Below are positions 18,685 to 30,678 of a stretch of 64,000 nucleotides of DNA, piece by piece. Every line of letters starts with the position of its first letter. Positions within the stretch are counted from its first letter, which is position 1. Below the pieces are notes generated by a model. It was not told where the DNA came from. It did not search any database and saw nothing but the letters and a program-made list of their open reading frames with translations. The stretch comes from Variovorax sp. UMC13 (GTDB lineage: Bacteria > Pseudomonadota > Gammaproteobacteria > Burkholderiales > Burkholderiaceae_C): NCBI RefSeq assembly GCF_014170375.1, contig NZ_LZZW01000037.1:25048-89047 (forward strand), read 5' to 3'. The translations under genes and the position numbers were made by a program.

Positions 18685-19461
18685 ATGACACGAGGTTTCA
18701 GACTTTCCGCCGCGACCGCCCTGCACAAGGGCGACCGCCCCTATCAGCAGGACCAGGTCGCCGTGCTCAGCCACCCCCGCGCCGTCGGCTGCGTGCTGGG
18801 CGTGATCGCCGACGGCATGGGCGGCCGCAGCGGTGGCCGCAAGGCCTCCGACCAGGTGCTCATGACCGCGCAGCAGCTGTTCGCGCGCTACCGGCCGGTG
18901 CACGACGACCCCTCCGCCCTGCTGCGCCAGCTGCTGGACGAGGCGCACACCGTCATCAAGCTCACGGCGCTGTCGAGCGAACAGGAGCCGCACAGCACGC
19001 TGGCCGCCTTCCTGGTGAATCCCAAGGGCGACTGCACCTGGATCCACGCCGGCGACTCACGCATCTACCATTTCCGCCACGGCCGGCTGGTGCAGCGCAC
19101 ACGCGACCATTCCTATGTCCAGACGCTGATCGACCGCGGCGAGATCACCGAGGCACAGGCCAACGTGCATCCGCAGGCCAACATCCTGCTGGGCTGCCTC
19201 GGCATGACGAGCACCCCGCCACCGGTGGAGCTCCACTTCATCCACCAGCTGGTGCCGGGCGACCTGCTGCTGGCCTGCAGCGACGGCCTGTGGCACTACT
19301 TCGACAACGAGGAAATGGGTGCGGTGCTGGCCGAACAGGCGCCGCGCGCGGCGGCCGAACTGCTGGTGGCCGAAGTGCGGCGCCGCGCGCGCGGCGGCGG
19401 CGACAACATCTCGCTGGCCGTGCTCAAGGTCGAAGCGCTGCCGGAAGAGCCGCCACACTGA
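18685..19461 (+). CDS. PP2C-family serine/threonine phosphatase
   Basis: 258-residue metal-dependent protein phosphatase of the Stp1 type. Metal-binding residues are visible in QQDQ (Asp 23), ADGMGG (Asp 43), GDSRIYH (123-129), CSDGLWHYF and GGGDNIS. There is no membrane segment, so it is cytoplasmic. ATG at 18685. No partner Hanks-type kinase is in the window, so its substrate is unknown. The short upstream gap contains GATAAT near 18620, a possible -10. Confidence 0.93.
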   Translation: MTRGFRLSAATALHKGDRPYQQDQVAVLSHPRAVGCVLGVIADGMGGRSGGRKASDQVLMTAQQLFARYRPVHDDPSALLRQLLDEAHTVIKLTALSSEQEPHSTLAAFLVNPKGDCTWIHAGDSRIYHFRHGRLVQRTRDHSYVQTLIDRGEITEAQANVHPQANILLGCLGMTSTPPPVELHFIHQLVPGDLLLACSDGLWHYFDNEEMGAVLAEQAPRAAAELLVAEVRRRARGGGDNISLAVLKVEALPEEPPH

Positions 19462-19468
19462 GGTCTGT

Positions 19469-19723
19469 TCAACGCCGCGTGCGCTGCCCGTCGCGGTTCG
19501 GCAGGCCCATGTTGGCGCGCTGGCGGTCGATGCGCACCTGCTTGCGCCGCGCCTCGCGCTCCATCACCTTGCGCTTGGTGTAGCCCGAGGAATCGGCCCA
19601 GGCCCACCAGGCCAGCGCCAGCGCGAAAGGCGACAGCACCAGCCACCAGCTCCAGCCGGCCACCGGGCCCACCTCAAAATACTTGAGGCCGACGCCCAGC
19701 AGGCCCAACAACAGAAACCACAT
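19469..19723 (-). CDS. Small Trp-rich protein (TIGR04438 type)
   Basis: 84 residues with two membrane segments (MWFLLLGLLGVGLKYF and SWWLVLSPFALALAWWAWAD), then a basic tail KRKVMEREARRKQVRIDRQR. This matches the small Trp-rich protein family restricted to Burkholderiales, of unknown function. I start at ATG 19723 because GAAGGGA precedes it; the frame remains open 48 bases further upstream. Convergent with the phosphatase gene, with a seven-base gap. Confidence 0.85.
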   Translation of the reverse strand: MWFLLLGLLGVGLKYFEVGPVAGWSWWLVLSPFALALAWWAWADSSGYTKRKVMEREARRKQVRIDRQRANMGLPNRDGQRTRR

Positions 19724-19827
19724 CGCGAATCCCTTCGGGGTTTGTCGGCATGCGAGAGGCGCCTTGTGCATGGCTCCCTACAATCGCCTGGCACCCAATG
19801 TAACCCAGCCCCCGAGAAGAACACCCC

Positions 19828-20133
19828 ATGAAAAAAGTCCTGTCGGCCGCCCTCCTGAGCCTCGGCCTGGCGGCGCCGGCCTTCGCCGACCTGGCGCTGG
19901 CCACCTCGAAGAACTGCATGAGCTGCCATGCGGTGGAACGCAAGGTGCTCGGCCCCTCGTTCAAGGACGTGGCCGCGAAGTACAAGGACGACAAGGGCGC
20001 GGTCGACACCCTGGTCAACAAGATCCGCAAGGGCGGTTCGGGCGTCTGGGGCCCGGTGCCGATGCCGGCCAACAACCAGGTCAGCGAAGCCGACGCCAAG
20101 AAGCTGGCGGGCTGGATCCTCTCGACCAAGTAG
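19828..20133 (+). CDS. Periplasmic class I cytochrome c
   Basis: Small c551/c5-like electron carrier of 101 residues. The signal peptide is cut after Ala 20 (AAPAFA). The haem site is CMSCH (Cys 30, Cys 33, His 34) and the sixth ligand is probably Met 79 in PVPMPANN. ATG at 19828 after AAGAACACCCC. A TACAAT at 19779-19784 could be its -10. No oxidase or maturation genes are adjacent, so its redox partners are unknown. Confidence 0.94.
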   Translation: MKKVLSAALLSLGLAAPAFADLALATSKNCMSCHAVERKVLGPSFKDVAAKYKDDKGAVDTLVNKIRKGGSGVWGPVPMPANNQVSEADAKKLAGWILSTK

Positions 20134-20139
20134 GCCGCA

Positions 20140-20634
20140 TCAGAAGCGCGGCTCGGCCCCGCCCGCGCGACGCTCCAGCCGGTCTTCCAGCTGGCCCATG
20201 TGGGCCGCCATGGTGTTGTCGGTCTGGTCGCCGCGCTGGCGCAGCGAGGCTTCGAGTTGCTCGACCCGCGCCAGCAGCGCCGCATGGCGCTCGGCGTTGC
20301 GGCTCATGTGGGTGTTCTCCTGGGCCTCGAGGAAATTGCGCAGCTCGGTGAAGCGCGAGGCCTCGGCCTTGTCGGCCAGGTCGCGCTGGGTCTGCATCTC
20401 GCGCGTGTGGCGGCGTGTCTCGAGCAGCACCGAACTCTGCAGGTAGACCACGTAGGCCACGAAGAGGATGCCCAGCAGCACCGTCAGGCCCAGCATGATC
20501 AGACCCAGCGGCGCCGTGACCTGCATGAAGCCCAGCGACATCAGTACGGGGCTCGCGATCCAGCCCCAGTTGAGCGCGGCCAGCGCCGCGATCACCAGCA
20601 CCACCAACAACAAGATGCCTGTTCTCAGACCCAT
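20140..20634 (-). CDS. LapA-like two-helix membrane protein
   Basis: 164 residues: two membrane segments (about 5-28 and 40-68, GLIMLGLTVLLGILFVAYVVYLQ), then a long charged coiled coil (RHTREMQTQRDLADKAEASRFTELRN) and a hydrophilic end. Topology resembles LapA-domain (lipopolysaccharide-assembly) proteins, but that assignment is tentative. ATG at 20634 follows a GGGAGGACC-type ribosome site. It ends seven bases from the convergent cytochrome gene. Confidence 0.75.
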   Translation of the reverse strand: MGLRTGILLLVVLVIAALAALNWGWIASPVLMSLGFMQVTAPLGLIMLGLTVLLGILFVAYVVYLQSSVLLETRRHTREMQTQRDLADKAEASRFTELRNFLEAQENTHMSRNAERHAALLARVEQLEASLRQRGDQTDNTMAAHMGQLEDRLERRAGGAEPRF

Positions 20635-20731
20635 GCGGTCCTCCCTTCGCCAAAGCCAATGAAGACCGCGTTTTAACGCATGGGCCGCAAGGCCCGTGTG
20701 GGACAGCGGCGCGAGGACCGCCGTCGCCGCC

Positions 20732-22738
<2,007 letters not shown>

Positions 22739-22893
22739 TGTTGTCTCCTGCCGGGGAATGGAATGCGGCCGTAATGTCGGGGTTGGCACTTACGGACGAC
22801 TGACGAAGACATGGTAGCGCCCCGGTAAGGGCTTCTCCGTACCGTCATGGCGCCGCCCCTAGAATCGCGCGTCCTCCGCTCCCCCCTTCCGCG

Positions 22894-23529
22894 ATGTCCG
22901 CTCCCGACCGTATCGATCCCCTGAACCCACCCGTCGCGCGCCGCTCCCCGCTGCGCCCGCTGCCCAAGCTGATCTTCGCCAGCCGCTGGCTGCAGTTGCC
23001 GCTGTACCTGGGCCTGATCATCGCGCAGGCGGTGTACGTGGTGCACTTCCTGGTCGAGCTGCTGCACCTGGTCGAGGCCGCCTTCGGCAGCCAGACCGCG
23101 CTGCAGGCGCTGATCAACAGCATCGGCTACAAGACCAGCGCGCCGGTCACCTCGCTCAACGAGACGGTGATCATGCTGGTGGTGCTGGCGCTGATCGACG
23201 TGGTGATGATCTCCAACCTGCTGATCATGGTGATCGTGGGCGGCTACGAGACCTTCGTGAGCCGCATGGAACTCGAAGGCCATCGCGACCAGCCCGAGTG
23301 GCTGAGCCACGTGAACGCCTCGGTGCTCAAGGTCAAGCTGGCCACGGCCATCATCGGCATCAGCTCGATCCACCTGCTCAAGACCTTCATCAACGCGGAC
23401 AACTACACCGACCGCGTGCTGATCGCGCAGACCGTGATCCACATCACCTTCCTGCTGTCGGCCATCGCCATCGCCTACACCGACAAGCTCATGACGGGCA
23501 ACGCGGCCCACGAAGACCTGTCGCACTGA
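22894..23529 (+). CDS. YqhA-family (UPF0114/TIGR00645) inner-membrane protein
   Basis: 211 residues with four hydrophobic segments (LQLPLYLGLIIAQAVYVVHF, VIMLVVLALIDVVMISNLLI, ATAIIGISSIHLLKTF, VIHITFLLSAIAIAY) and the family block MVIVGGYETFVSRM. The molecular role of the family is not established. ATG at 22894. TAGAAT at 22860-22865, about 30 bases upstream, could be its -10. Confidence 0.9.
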   Translation: MSAPDRIDPLNPPVARRSPLRPLPKLIFASRWLQLPLYLGLIIAQAVYVVHFLVELLHLVEAAFGSQTALQALINSIGYKTSAPVTSLNETVIMLVVLALIDVVMISNLLIMVIVGGYETFVSRMELEGHRDQPEWLSHVNASVLKVKLATAIIGISSIHLLKTFINADNYTDRVLIAQTVIHITFLLSAIAIAYTDKLMTGNAAHEDLSH

Positions 23530-23544
23530 GCCGGCGCGCGCGCC

Positions 23545-24462
23545 CTACCCGGCCGGCGGCCGGTCCCAGGCCGGCGGCTCGGTGAAGCGCTCGGCCAGGA
23601 AATCCAGCATGCTGCGCAGCGTGGCCGGCATGTGCTTGCGGGAGGCATACACCGCGTGCATGCCGATCACCCGGGGCTCGTGCTCGGGGAACAGCGGCAC
23701 CAGCGCGCCCGACTGCAGCTGCGCCGGCGTGAGGTAGGTCGGCAGCATCGCGATGCCCGCCCCGGCCTGTGCCAGCTGCATCAGGCTCACCGCATCGTTG
23801 GCCGACACGTTGCCACCCACGGCCACCGAGACGGGCGTGCCGTCGTCCTTGCGCGTGAAGTGCCAGAGGCTGCGGCTGAAGTAGGAATGGGTGAGGCAGT
23901 TGCGCTCGGCCAGTTCCTCCACCCGCAGCGGCCGGCCATGCGCTTCCAGGTAGGCCGGTGAGGCGCAGACCACCGAGCGGCACACGGTGAGTTGCCGCGC
24001 GATCAGCTGGGGGTCGATCTCCGCCGCGGTGCGGATCGCGAGGTCGATGCGTTCGTCGACCAGGTTGACGGTGCGGTCCAGCAGCACCAGGTCGACCGTC
24101 ACGCCGGGATAGCGCCGCACATAGTCCGCGATCGCATCGGCCAGCTGCGCCTGCGCGAAGGAGGTGCCGGCGGTGATGCGCAGCTGGCCGCGCGGCGCCT
24201 CGGCCGGGTTGCGCACCGCGGCCTGCATGTCGCCCGCGAGCTCCAGCACCTGGCGGCAGCGCGGCAGCAGTTCCTCGCCCGCGGCCGTGAGGCTCAGGCG
24301 GCGGGTCGTGCGGTGCAGCAGCCGCGCGCCGGTCCACTGCTCGAGCTCGGCCACGTAGCGCGTGACCGCCGGGCGCGACATGTCGAGCTTGTCGGCCGCG
24401 GCCGAAAGGCTGCCGGCGTCCACCACGTTCACGAACACCCGCATCGCATTCAATCGGTCCAT
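23545..24462 (-). CDS. LysR-family transcriptional regulator
   Basis: 305 residues with an N-terminal winged HTH (AGSLSAAADKLDMSRPAVTRYVAELE) and a LysR substrate-binding domain from about 90. ATG at 24462 gives the standard start MDRLNAMRVFVNVVDAGS. It is divergent from the NAD(P)-binding gene at 24570 across a 107-bp spacer, the usual arrangement for a LysR regulator and its target. The effector is unknown. Confidence 0.93.
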   Translation of the reverse strand: MDRLNAMRVFVNVVDAGSLSAAADKLDMSRPAVTRYVAELEQWTGARLLHRTTRRLSLTAAGEELLPRCRQVLELAGDMQAAVRNPAEAPRGQLRITAGTSFAQAQLADAIADYVRRYPGVTVDLVLLDRTVNLVDERIDLAIRTAAEIDPQLIARQLTVCRSVVCASPAYLEAHGRPLRVEELAERNCLTHSYFSRSLWHFTRKDDGTPVSVAVGGNVSANDAVSLMQLAQAGAGIAMLPTYLTPAQLQSGALVPLFPEHEPRVIGMHAVYASRKHMPATLRSMLDFLAERFTEPPAWDRPPAG

Positions 24463-24569
24463 TCGAACGATTTTAGGAATAAACAAGCGCGAATTTCGAG
24501 GTATTTCTTTCGAAAGCAGAAACCTAAGATGCGGTGCATCCCATCCACTTTCCTTCTTCTGGAGATCCC
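24463..24569. promoter_or_regulatory. LysR/oxidoreductase divergent control region
   Basis: AT-rich compared with its surroundings. It contains the perfect palindrome CTTTCGAAAG (24507-24516), a related TTTCGAGG at 24494-24501 and TTCGAA near 24462. TAAGAT at 24525-24530 is a likely -10 for the rightward gene, with no good -35, as expected for an activator-dependent promoter. These sites are candidate LysR boxes. Confidence 0.5.
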
Positions 24570-25187
24570 ATGAGCCACATCGCCATCATCGGCGCCACCG
24601 GACGCGCCGGCGGCCGCCTGCTCGAGGAAGCACTGCGCCGCGGCCACACCGTGACGGCCATCGCACGCCAGGCCAGCGCCAAGCTGGCCGGCCGCGCCAA
24701 CGTCAAGGCCGTCGACCTCGACGTGCTCGACGGCGCCGCGCTCGAGAAAGCCCTGGCCGGCCACGACGCCGTGTTCAGCGCCGCCCACTTCGCGACCGTG
24801 CCGCCGGCCGCCATCATCGAGCCGGCCAAGCGCGCGGGCGTGAAGCGCCTGCTGGTGGTCGGCGGCGCCGGCAGCCTGTTCGCCGCGCCCGGCCTCAAGG
24901 TCATCGAGACGCCCGGCTTCCCCGAGGCCTACAAGGCCGAAGCCTCGGCCGGCGGCGTGTTCCTGGAAGCGCTGCGCAACGAGAAGACGCTGGACTGGAC
25001 CTTCCTCTCGCCCTCGGCCGAATTCGTCGAAGGCGAGCGCACCGGCAAGTTCCGCCTGGGCCAGGACGACCTGCTGGTGAGCGCCGAAGGCCGCAGCTGG
25101 ATCACTTTCGAGGACTACGCGATCGCGTTCATCGACGAGCTGGAGAAGCCGGCGCATTCGCGCCAGCGCTACACGGTCGGGTACTGA
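24570..25187 (+). CDS. NAD(P)-binding oxidoreductase (NmrA/SDR-like)
   Basis: 205-residue Rossmann protein beginning HIAIIGATGRAGGRLLEEAL, a GxTGxxG-type dinucleotide motif, with further family blocks VVGGAGSLF and WTFLSPSAEF. It resembles the YwnB/BVR-B-like group of atypical short-chain dehydrogenases. The substrate is unknown. ATG at 24570 follows CTGGAGAT. Divergent from, and probably controlled by, the LysR gene next to it. Confidence 0.88.
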   Translation: MSHIAIIGATGRAGGRLLEEALRRGHTVTAIARQASAKLAGRANVKAVDLDVLDGAALEKALAGHDAVFSAAHFATVPPAAIIEPAKRAGVKRLLVVGGAGSLFAAPGLKVIETPGFPEAYKAEASAGGVFLEALRNEKTLDWTFLSPSAEFVEGERTGKFRLGQDDLLVSAEGRSWITFEDYAIAFIDELEKPAHSRQRYTVGY

Positions 25188-25192
25188 CGACG

Positions 25193-25222
25193 AAAAAAAG
25201 GACCCGGGAGGGTCCTTTTTTT
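25193..25222. terminator. Bidirectional terminator
   Basis: AAAAAAAGGACCC-GGGA-GGGTCCTTTTTTT, a 13-base-pair stem with A/T flanks, so it works in both directions. It ends the oxidoreductase gene on the plus strand and fumC on the minus strand. Confidence 0.93.
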
Positions 25223-25238
25223 CATGGGCGTGGCCAGC

Positions 25239-26636
<1,398 letters not shown>

Positions 26637-26771
26637 GGTGAGAAAAGCTCCGCAATCTTGGAAAAAATGCGCCCGCTCGCCGGGTGCGGCCTGCAGTATC
26701 GCCCCGATAAGAATGGCTCTCATCTGACACGGCCATTGCCTGGGCGACTACAGCACCGTACACCCCGCGGC

Positions 26772-26801
26772 TTGACATCCATCATGTCAAAAAGTTATGA
26801 T
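26772..26801 (+). promoter_or_regulatory. Sigma-70 promoter with overlapping operator, proVWX
   Basis: TTGACA at 26772-26777, 18-base spacer, TATGAT at 26796-26801: close to consensus. TTGACAT-CCATC-ATGTCAA (26772-26790) is a perfect seven-base inverted repeat covering the -35 box and most of the spacer, the expected place for a repressor site. The transcript would start near 26808, about 374 bases before proV. Confidence 0.65.
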
Positions 26802-26814
26802 CGAAGGCTTTCGC

Positions 26815-26849
26815 GGACTTGGAAGTCATGTTGATGACACTCCAAGTCC
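26815..26849 (+). promoter_or_regulatory. Long hairpin at the 5' end of the proV leader
   Basis: GGACTTGGA (26815-26823) pairs with TCCAAGTCC (26841-26849); inside it GTCAT (26825-26829) pairs with ATGAC (26834-26838) around a GTTG loop. This gives fourteen base pairs with a small asymmetric bulge. No T-run follows, so it is not a terminator. It lies within about ten bases of the predicted transcript start. Confidence 0.6.
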
Positions 26850-27181
26850 CGCCTGCACTACTCGCGGATCTCGAATCCCGTCGCGGTGCCAGGTTGTCCT
26901 CGCCGGGCCCAGCCCAGCAAACCGGCCGGATGTTTCCGGCCCCATTGCCACGTCACGCTCTTCCAGGCGGCGCCCCTCGACCAGGCCCGCCGCTCTGCGA
27001 ATGAAGCATCCGGCGGGCACTGGTTTCGTCGCCATGTCGTCTTCAGTGCCTGTCGGCAGCCCTTGAGGCTCGCCGGGCCATCGCACGCGCTTTGTTCGGG
27101 CAGCTCCATGGGCTGATGGCGTGGCCGTTGCCGCCTCCAGGGGCGGTGCCGTGTTCAACCCTCACAAAGGAGCCCCGCGTT

Positions 27182-28435
27182 ATGGCCAAAGGCATTCTCA
27201 TCGACCACGTCTTCAAGGTCTTCGGCGACCAGCCGGAGCAAGCCCTGGAACTGGTCCGGCAAGGCTTCTCGAAGAAGGACATCCTGGCGCGCACCGGCCA
27301 GTCGATCGGCGTGTTCGACGCCACCTTCGAAATCCAGGCCGGCGAGATCTTCGTCATCATGGGGCTCTCGGGCTCGGGCAAGTCGACGCTGGTGCGCCTG
27401 CTCAACCGGCTGATCGAGCCGACCGCAGGCCGCATCGTGATCGACGGCGCCGACATCAACGAACACTCCGACGCCAAGCTGCGCGCGCTGCGCCGCAAGG
27501 ACATCAGCATGGTGTTCCAGTCCTTCGCGCTGATGCCGCACATGACGGTGCGCGAGAACACCGCCTTCGGCCTCGAACTCTCGGGCACGGGCAAGAAGGA
27601 GCGCCTGGCGCAGGCCGAGCTCGCGCTCGCGCAGGTGGGCCTCGCGGGCTGGGGCGACAGCTACCCCGACGAGCTCTCCGGCGGCATGCAGCAGCGCGTG
27701 GGCCTGGCGCGCGCGCTGGCCTCCGACCCCTCGATCCTGCTGATGGACGAGGCCTTCTCGGCGCTCGACCCGATCATTCGCACCGAGATGCAGTCGGAGC
27801 TGCTGCGGCTGCAGCAGGAGCAGCGCCGCACCATCGTCTTCATCTCGCACGACCTCGACGAGGCCATGCGCATCGGCGACCGGATCGCGATCATGAAGGA
27901 CGGCCATGTGATCCAGGTCGGCACGCCCGACGAGATCCTGCGCAGCCCGGCCGACGACTATGTGCGCAGCTTCGTGCGCGGCGTCGATGCGGCGGCCGTG
28001 TTCAAGGCCGCGGACATCGCGCGCAAGTCGCTCACCGTGGTGAGCGAGCACCCGGAGCGCGGCGCGCGCGCGGCCTTGAAGCTGCTCGAGGACCAGGACC
28101 GCGACTTCGCCTACGTGACCAGCCCGACCAAGCGCTTCCTGGGCGTGGTCTCGGCCGACACCCTGCGCGCCGCGCTCGATGGCCACTCGGGCCCGCTGGG
28201 CCTGCAGCGCGCCTTCATCGCCGACCTGCCGCAGATCGACGCCGACGCGCCCGTGGCCGGCCTGATCGGCCCGCTCGCGCAGGCGCCCTGCGCGCTGCCC
28301 GTGGTGGCCGGCGACGGCCGCTTCTGCGGCGCGATCAGCAAGACCACGCTGCTCAAGTTCCTCGACCGCGACACGCCGCCGATCGAGGTCGTCGCCCCCC
28401 ACGCCGCCCCTGCCCTGGCCGCCGAGCCGCACTGA
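27182..28435 (+). CDS. proV: Glycine betaine/proline ABC transporter ATPase
   Basis: 417-residue ATPase of the ProU/OpuA class. It has the family N-terminal FKVFGDQPEQAL, Walker A GLSGSGKST, signature LSGGMQQRVGLARAL, Walker B LLMDEAFSALDP and H-loop ISHDLDEAMRI, and ends with two CBS domains (about 280-400), which sense ionic strength in OpuA. ATG at 27182 follows AAAGGAG. First gene of proV-proW-proX. Uptake of a quaternary-amine osmoprotectant is the expected role; the precise substrate is inferred. Confidence 0.95.
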   Translation: MAKGILIDHVFKVFGDQPEQALELVRQGFSKKDILARTGQSIGVFDATFEIQAGEIFVIMGLSGSGKSTLVRLLNRLIEPTAGRIVIDGADINEHSDAKLRALRRKDISMVFQSFALMPHMTVRENTAFGLELSGTGKKERLAQAELALAQVGLAGWGDSYPDELSGGMQQRVGLARALASDPSILLMDEAFSALDPIIRTEMQSELLRLQQEQRRTIVFISHDLDEAMRIGDRIAIMKDGHVIQVGTPDEILRSPADDYVRSFVRGVDAAAVFKAADIARKSLTVVSEHPERGARAALKLLEDQDRDFAYVTSPTKRFLGVVSADTLRAALDGHSGPLGLQRAFIADLPQIDADAPVAGLIGPLAQAPCALPVVAGDGRFCGAISKTTLLKFLDRDTPPIEVVAPHAAPALAAEPH

Positions 28436-28459
28436 ATTTCCGAAGAAGGACCCTGAACG

Positions 28460-29638
28460 ATGAACGACAGCACACTGCCTTCCGAACTGAACGCGCCGGA
28501 CCTGATGGCGCCGATCGTGAACCCGCCCGCCGTCCCCGCCTACGTCGACCCATGGGAAGCGATCTCGGCCGCGCCCGACACCTCGGCCACCAGCGCCTGG
28601 CTCGATGCGCCGGCGAATGCCGCCCACTCGCTCGCGGGCTCGGCCGACGCCGCTGCGGGCAACGACTTCGCGCTGCACCGCCTCTGGGACGGCTCGCTGC
28701 CGGTCGAGGCCTGGATCAACAGCGGCCTGGGCTGGGTGGTCGAGCACTTCCGCCCCTTCTTCCAGACCGTGCGCCTGCCCATCGACGGCACGCTGAACTG
28801 GGTGCAGGGCCTGCTCACCGGCCTGCCCACGCTGGCCATGATCGCGCTGATCGGCCTGCTGGCCTGGCAGTTCGCAGGCCGCGCACTGGCCATCGGCACC
28901 ACCGTGGCCCTGCTGCTCGTGGCCATGCTGGGCATCTGGCCTGAAGCGATGGTGACGCTGTCGCTGGTGCTGACCTCGCTGGTGTTCTGCATGGTGATCG
29001 GCCTGCCGCTGGGCGTGCTGCTGGCCAGCAGCGACCGCGCTCAGCGCCTCATGCGGCCCGTGCTCGACGCCATGCAGACCACGCCGGCCTTCGTCTACCT
29101 GGTGCCGGTGGTGATGCTGTTCGGCATCGGCAACGTGCCGGGCGTGATCGTGACCATCATCTTCGCGCTGGCGCCGCTGGTGCGCCTGACCAACCTGGGC
29201 CTGCGCCAGGTACGCCCCGACCTGATCGAGGCCGCGCGCGCCTACGGCGCCTCGCCCTGGCAGATGCTGGTGAAGGTGCAGCTGCCGCTGGCCATGCCCT
29301 CGATCATGGCGGGCATCAACCAGGCGCTGATGCTGTCGCTGTCGATGGTGGTGATCGCCTCGATGATCGCCGTGGGCGGCCTGGGCCAGATGGTGCTGCG
29401 CGGCATCGGCCGGCTCGACATGGGCCTGGCGACCGTGGGCGGACTGGGCATCGTGCTGCTGGCCATCACGCTGGACCGCCTGACGCAGGCCATGGGCCGG
29501 TCGCGCCGCAGCGCCGGCCACCGCTGGTGGCACACCGGGCCGGCCGGCCTCGCGCTGCGCCTGCTGCAGCGGCTGCTGAGCCCCTCGTCGCGCGACGCCG
29601 GCACGCCCGCGCCCGCGCTGTCCACGCAAGCGCAATGA
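28460..29638 (+). CDS. proW: Glycine betaine/proline ABC transporter permease
   Basis: 392-residue inner-membrane permease. It has the long hydrophilic N-terminal tail typical of ProW (about 1-105), then six to seven membrane segments. The EAA loop is EAARAYGASPWQMLVKVQLPLAMPS-like, which docks on ProV. ATG at 28460 with AAGAAGGA upstream, 24 bases after proV. Its stop overlaps an ATG that is not the preferred proX start. Confidence 0.95.
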   Translation: MNDSTLPSELNAPDLMAPIVNPPAVPAYVDPWEAISAAPDTSATSAWLDAPANAAHSLAGSADAAAGNDFALHRLWDGSLPVEAWINSGLGWVVEHFRPFFQTVRLPIDGTLNWVQGLLTGLPTLAMIALIGLLAWQFAGRALAIGTTVALLLVAMLGIWPEAMVTLSLVLTSLVFCMVIGLPLGVLLASSDRAQRLMRPVLDAMQTTPAFVYLVPVVMLFGIGNVPGVIVTIIFALAPLVRLTNLGLRQVRPDLIEAARAYGASPWQMLVKVQLPLAMPSIMAGINQALMLSLSMVVIASMIAVGGLGQMVLRGIGRLDMGLATVGGLGIVLLAITLDRLTQAMGRSRRSAGHRWWHTGPAGLALRLLQRLLSPSSRDAGTPAPALSTQAQ

Positions 29639-29661
29639 AGCGTCCAGGAGACACACCGACC

Positions 29662-30675
29662 ATGAAGAAGATCCATGTCATCGCACGCGGCCTCGTGGCC
29701 CTGGGCTGCATCGCCTTCGCGCTGGCCGCCCAGGTGGCCCACGCCGCCGGCGATCTGCCCGGCAAGGGCGTGACCGTGCTGCCGCTCAAGAGCTCGCTGG
29801 CCGAGGAGGCCTTCCAGACGCTGCTGGTGATGCGCGGCCTCGAGCGACTCGGCTACACCGTCGAGCCCATGAAAGACCTCGAGCCCGCCACCCAGCACCT
29901 GGCGATCGCCAACGGCGACGCCACCTTCATGACCAACCACTGGAGCCTGCTGCACGCCGACTTCTACAAAAACAGCGGCGGCGACGCCAAGCTGTGGCGC
30001 AAGGGCGTGTATTCCGACGGCGCGGTGCAGGGCTACCTGATCGACCGCAAGACCGCCGAGCAGTACCACATCACCAATATCGAGCAGCTGCGCGACCCGG
30101 CGATCGCCAAGCTGTTCGATGCCGACGGCGACGGCAAGGCCGACCTCACGGGCTGCAACCCCGGCTGGGGCTGCGAGCTGTCCATCGAGGGCCACCTGAC
30201 GGCCTACGGCCTGCGCGACACCGTGACGCACAAGCAGGGCAGCTATGCCGCGCTGATGGCCGACACCATCGCGCGCTTCAAGCAGGACAAGCCGATCCTC
30301 TACTACACCTGGACGCCCTACTGGGTCAGCGCCGTGCTGCGCCCCGGCACCGACGTGGTGTGGCTGCAGGTGCCCTCGACGCCGGTGCAGGACGGCGTCG
30401 CCGACACGCGGCTGCCCAACGGCAGGAACTACGGCTTCCTGGCCAACCAGGAACGGATCGTCGCCAACAAGGCTTTCGCCGAGCAGAACCCGGCGGCCGC
30501 GAAGCTGTTCGAGCTGATGAAGCTGCCGATCGGCGACATCAACGCGCAGAACCTGCGCATGAGCCAGGGCGCCAACACGCAGCAGGACGTGGAGCGCCAC
30601 ACCGACGGCTGGATCCAGGCCCACCAGGCGCTGTTCGACGGCTGGATCGCCGAGGCCCGCGCCGCCGCGCCTTAG
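29662..30675 (+). CDS. proX: Glycine betaine/proline-binding periplasmic protein
   Basis: 337-residue precursor with a signal peptide (AAQVAHA, cleavage near residue 27). The mature part has the ProX features TNHWSLLH, the paired-Cys loop GCNPGWGCE and YTWTPYWVSAVLRPG, whose Trp residues form the aromatic cage for quaternary ammonium in E. coli ProX. I start at ATG 29662 (MKKIHVIARG); an ATG at 29635 overlapping the proW stop is possible but spoils the signal peptide. Confidence 0.94.
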   Translation: MKKIHVIARGLVALGCIAFALAAQVAHAAGDLPGKGVTVLPLKSSLAEEAFQTLLVMRGLERLGYTVEPMKDLEPATQHLAIANGDATFMTNHWSLLHADFYKNSGGDAKLWRKGVYSDGAVQGYLIDRKTAEQYHITNIEQLRDPAIAKLFDADGDGKADLTGCNPGWGCELSIEGHLTAYGLRDTVTHKQGSYAALMADTIARFKQDKPILYYTWTPYWVSAVLRPGTDVVWLQVPSTPVQDGVADTRLPNGRNYGFLANQERIVANKAFAEQNPAAAKLFELMKLPIGDINAQNLRMSQGANTQQDVERHTDGWIQAHQALFDGWIAEARAAAP

Positions 30676-30678
30676 CCC

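Larger units (their letters stand above)
26637..27181 (+). promoter_or_regulatory. 545-bp control and leader region before proV
   Basis: I find no convincing protein gene here; the short frames have no ribosome site and no family resemblance. The left part must hold the fumC promoter. From 26772 there is a strong rightward promoter with an overlapping palindrome, then about 370 bases of predicted untranslated leader. The leader has hairpins at 26815-26849, 26924-26941 (GGCCGGA/TCCGGCC) and 27130-27147 (CCGCC/GGCGG), and ends in the proV ribosome site AAAGGAG at 27166-27172. Confidence 0.6.

Noticed and set aside
26797..27066. Short plus-strand frames in the proV leader as a leader peptide or small protein
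   Set aside because: Starts lack ribosome sites, composition is Arg/Pro/Ser-rich as in random GC-rich frames, and none ends in a position suggesting attenuation.
26826..27158. 110-codon open frame on the minus strand upstream of proV
   Set aside because: No ribosome site, no recognisable family, and it overlaps the predicted leader on the other strand; long open frames are common by chance at this GC content.
28460..28780. N-terminal 105-residue hydrophilic extension of ProW as an unusual fusion
   Set aside because: E. coli ProW has a tail of similar length, so this is normal for the family.
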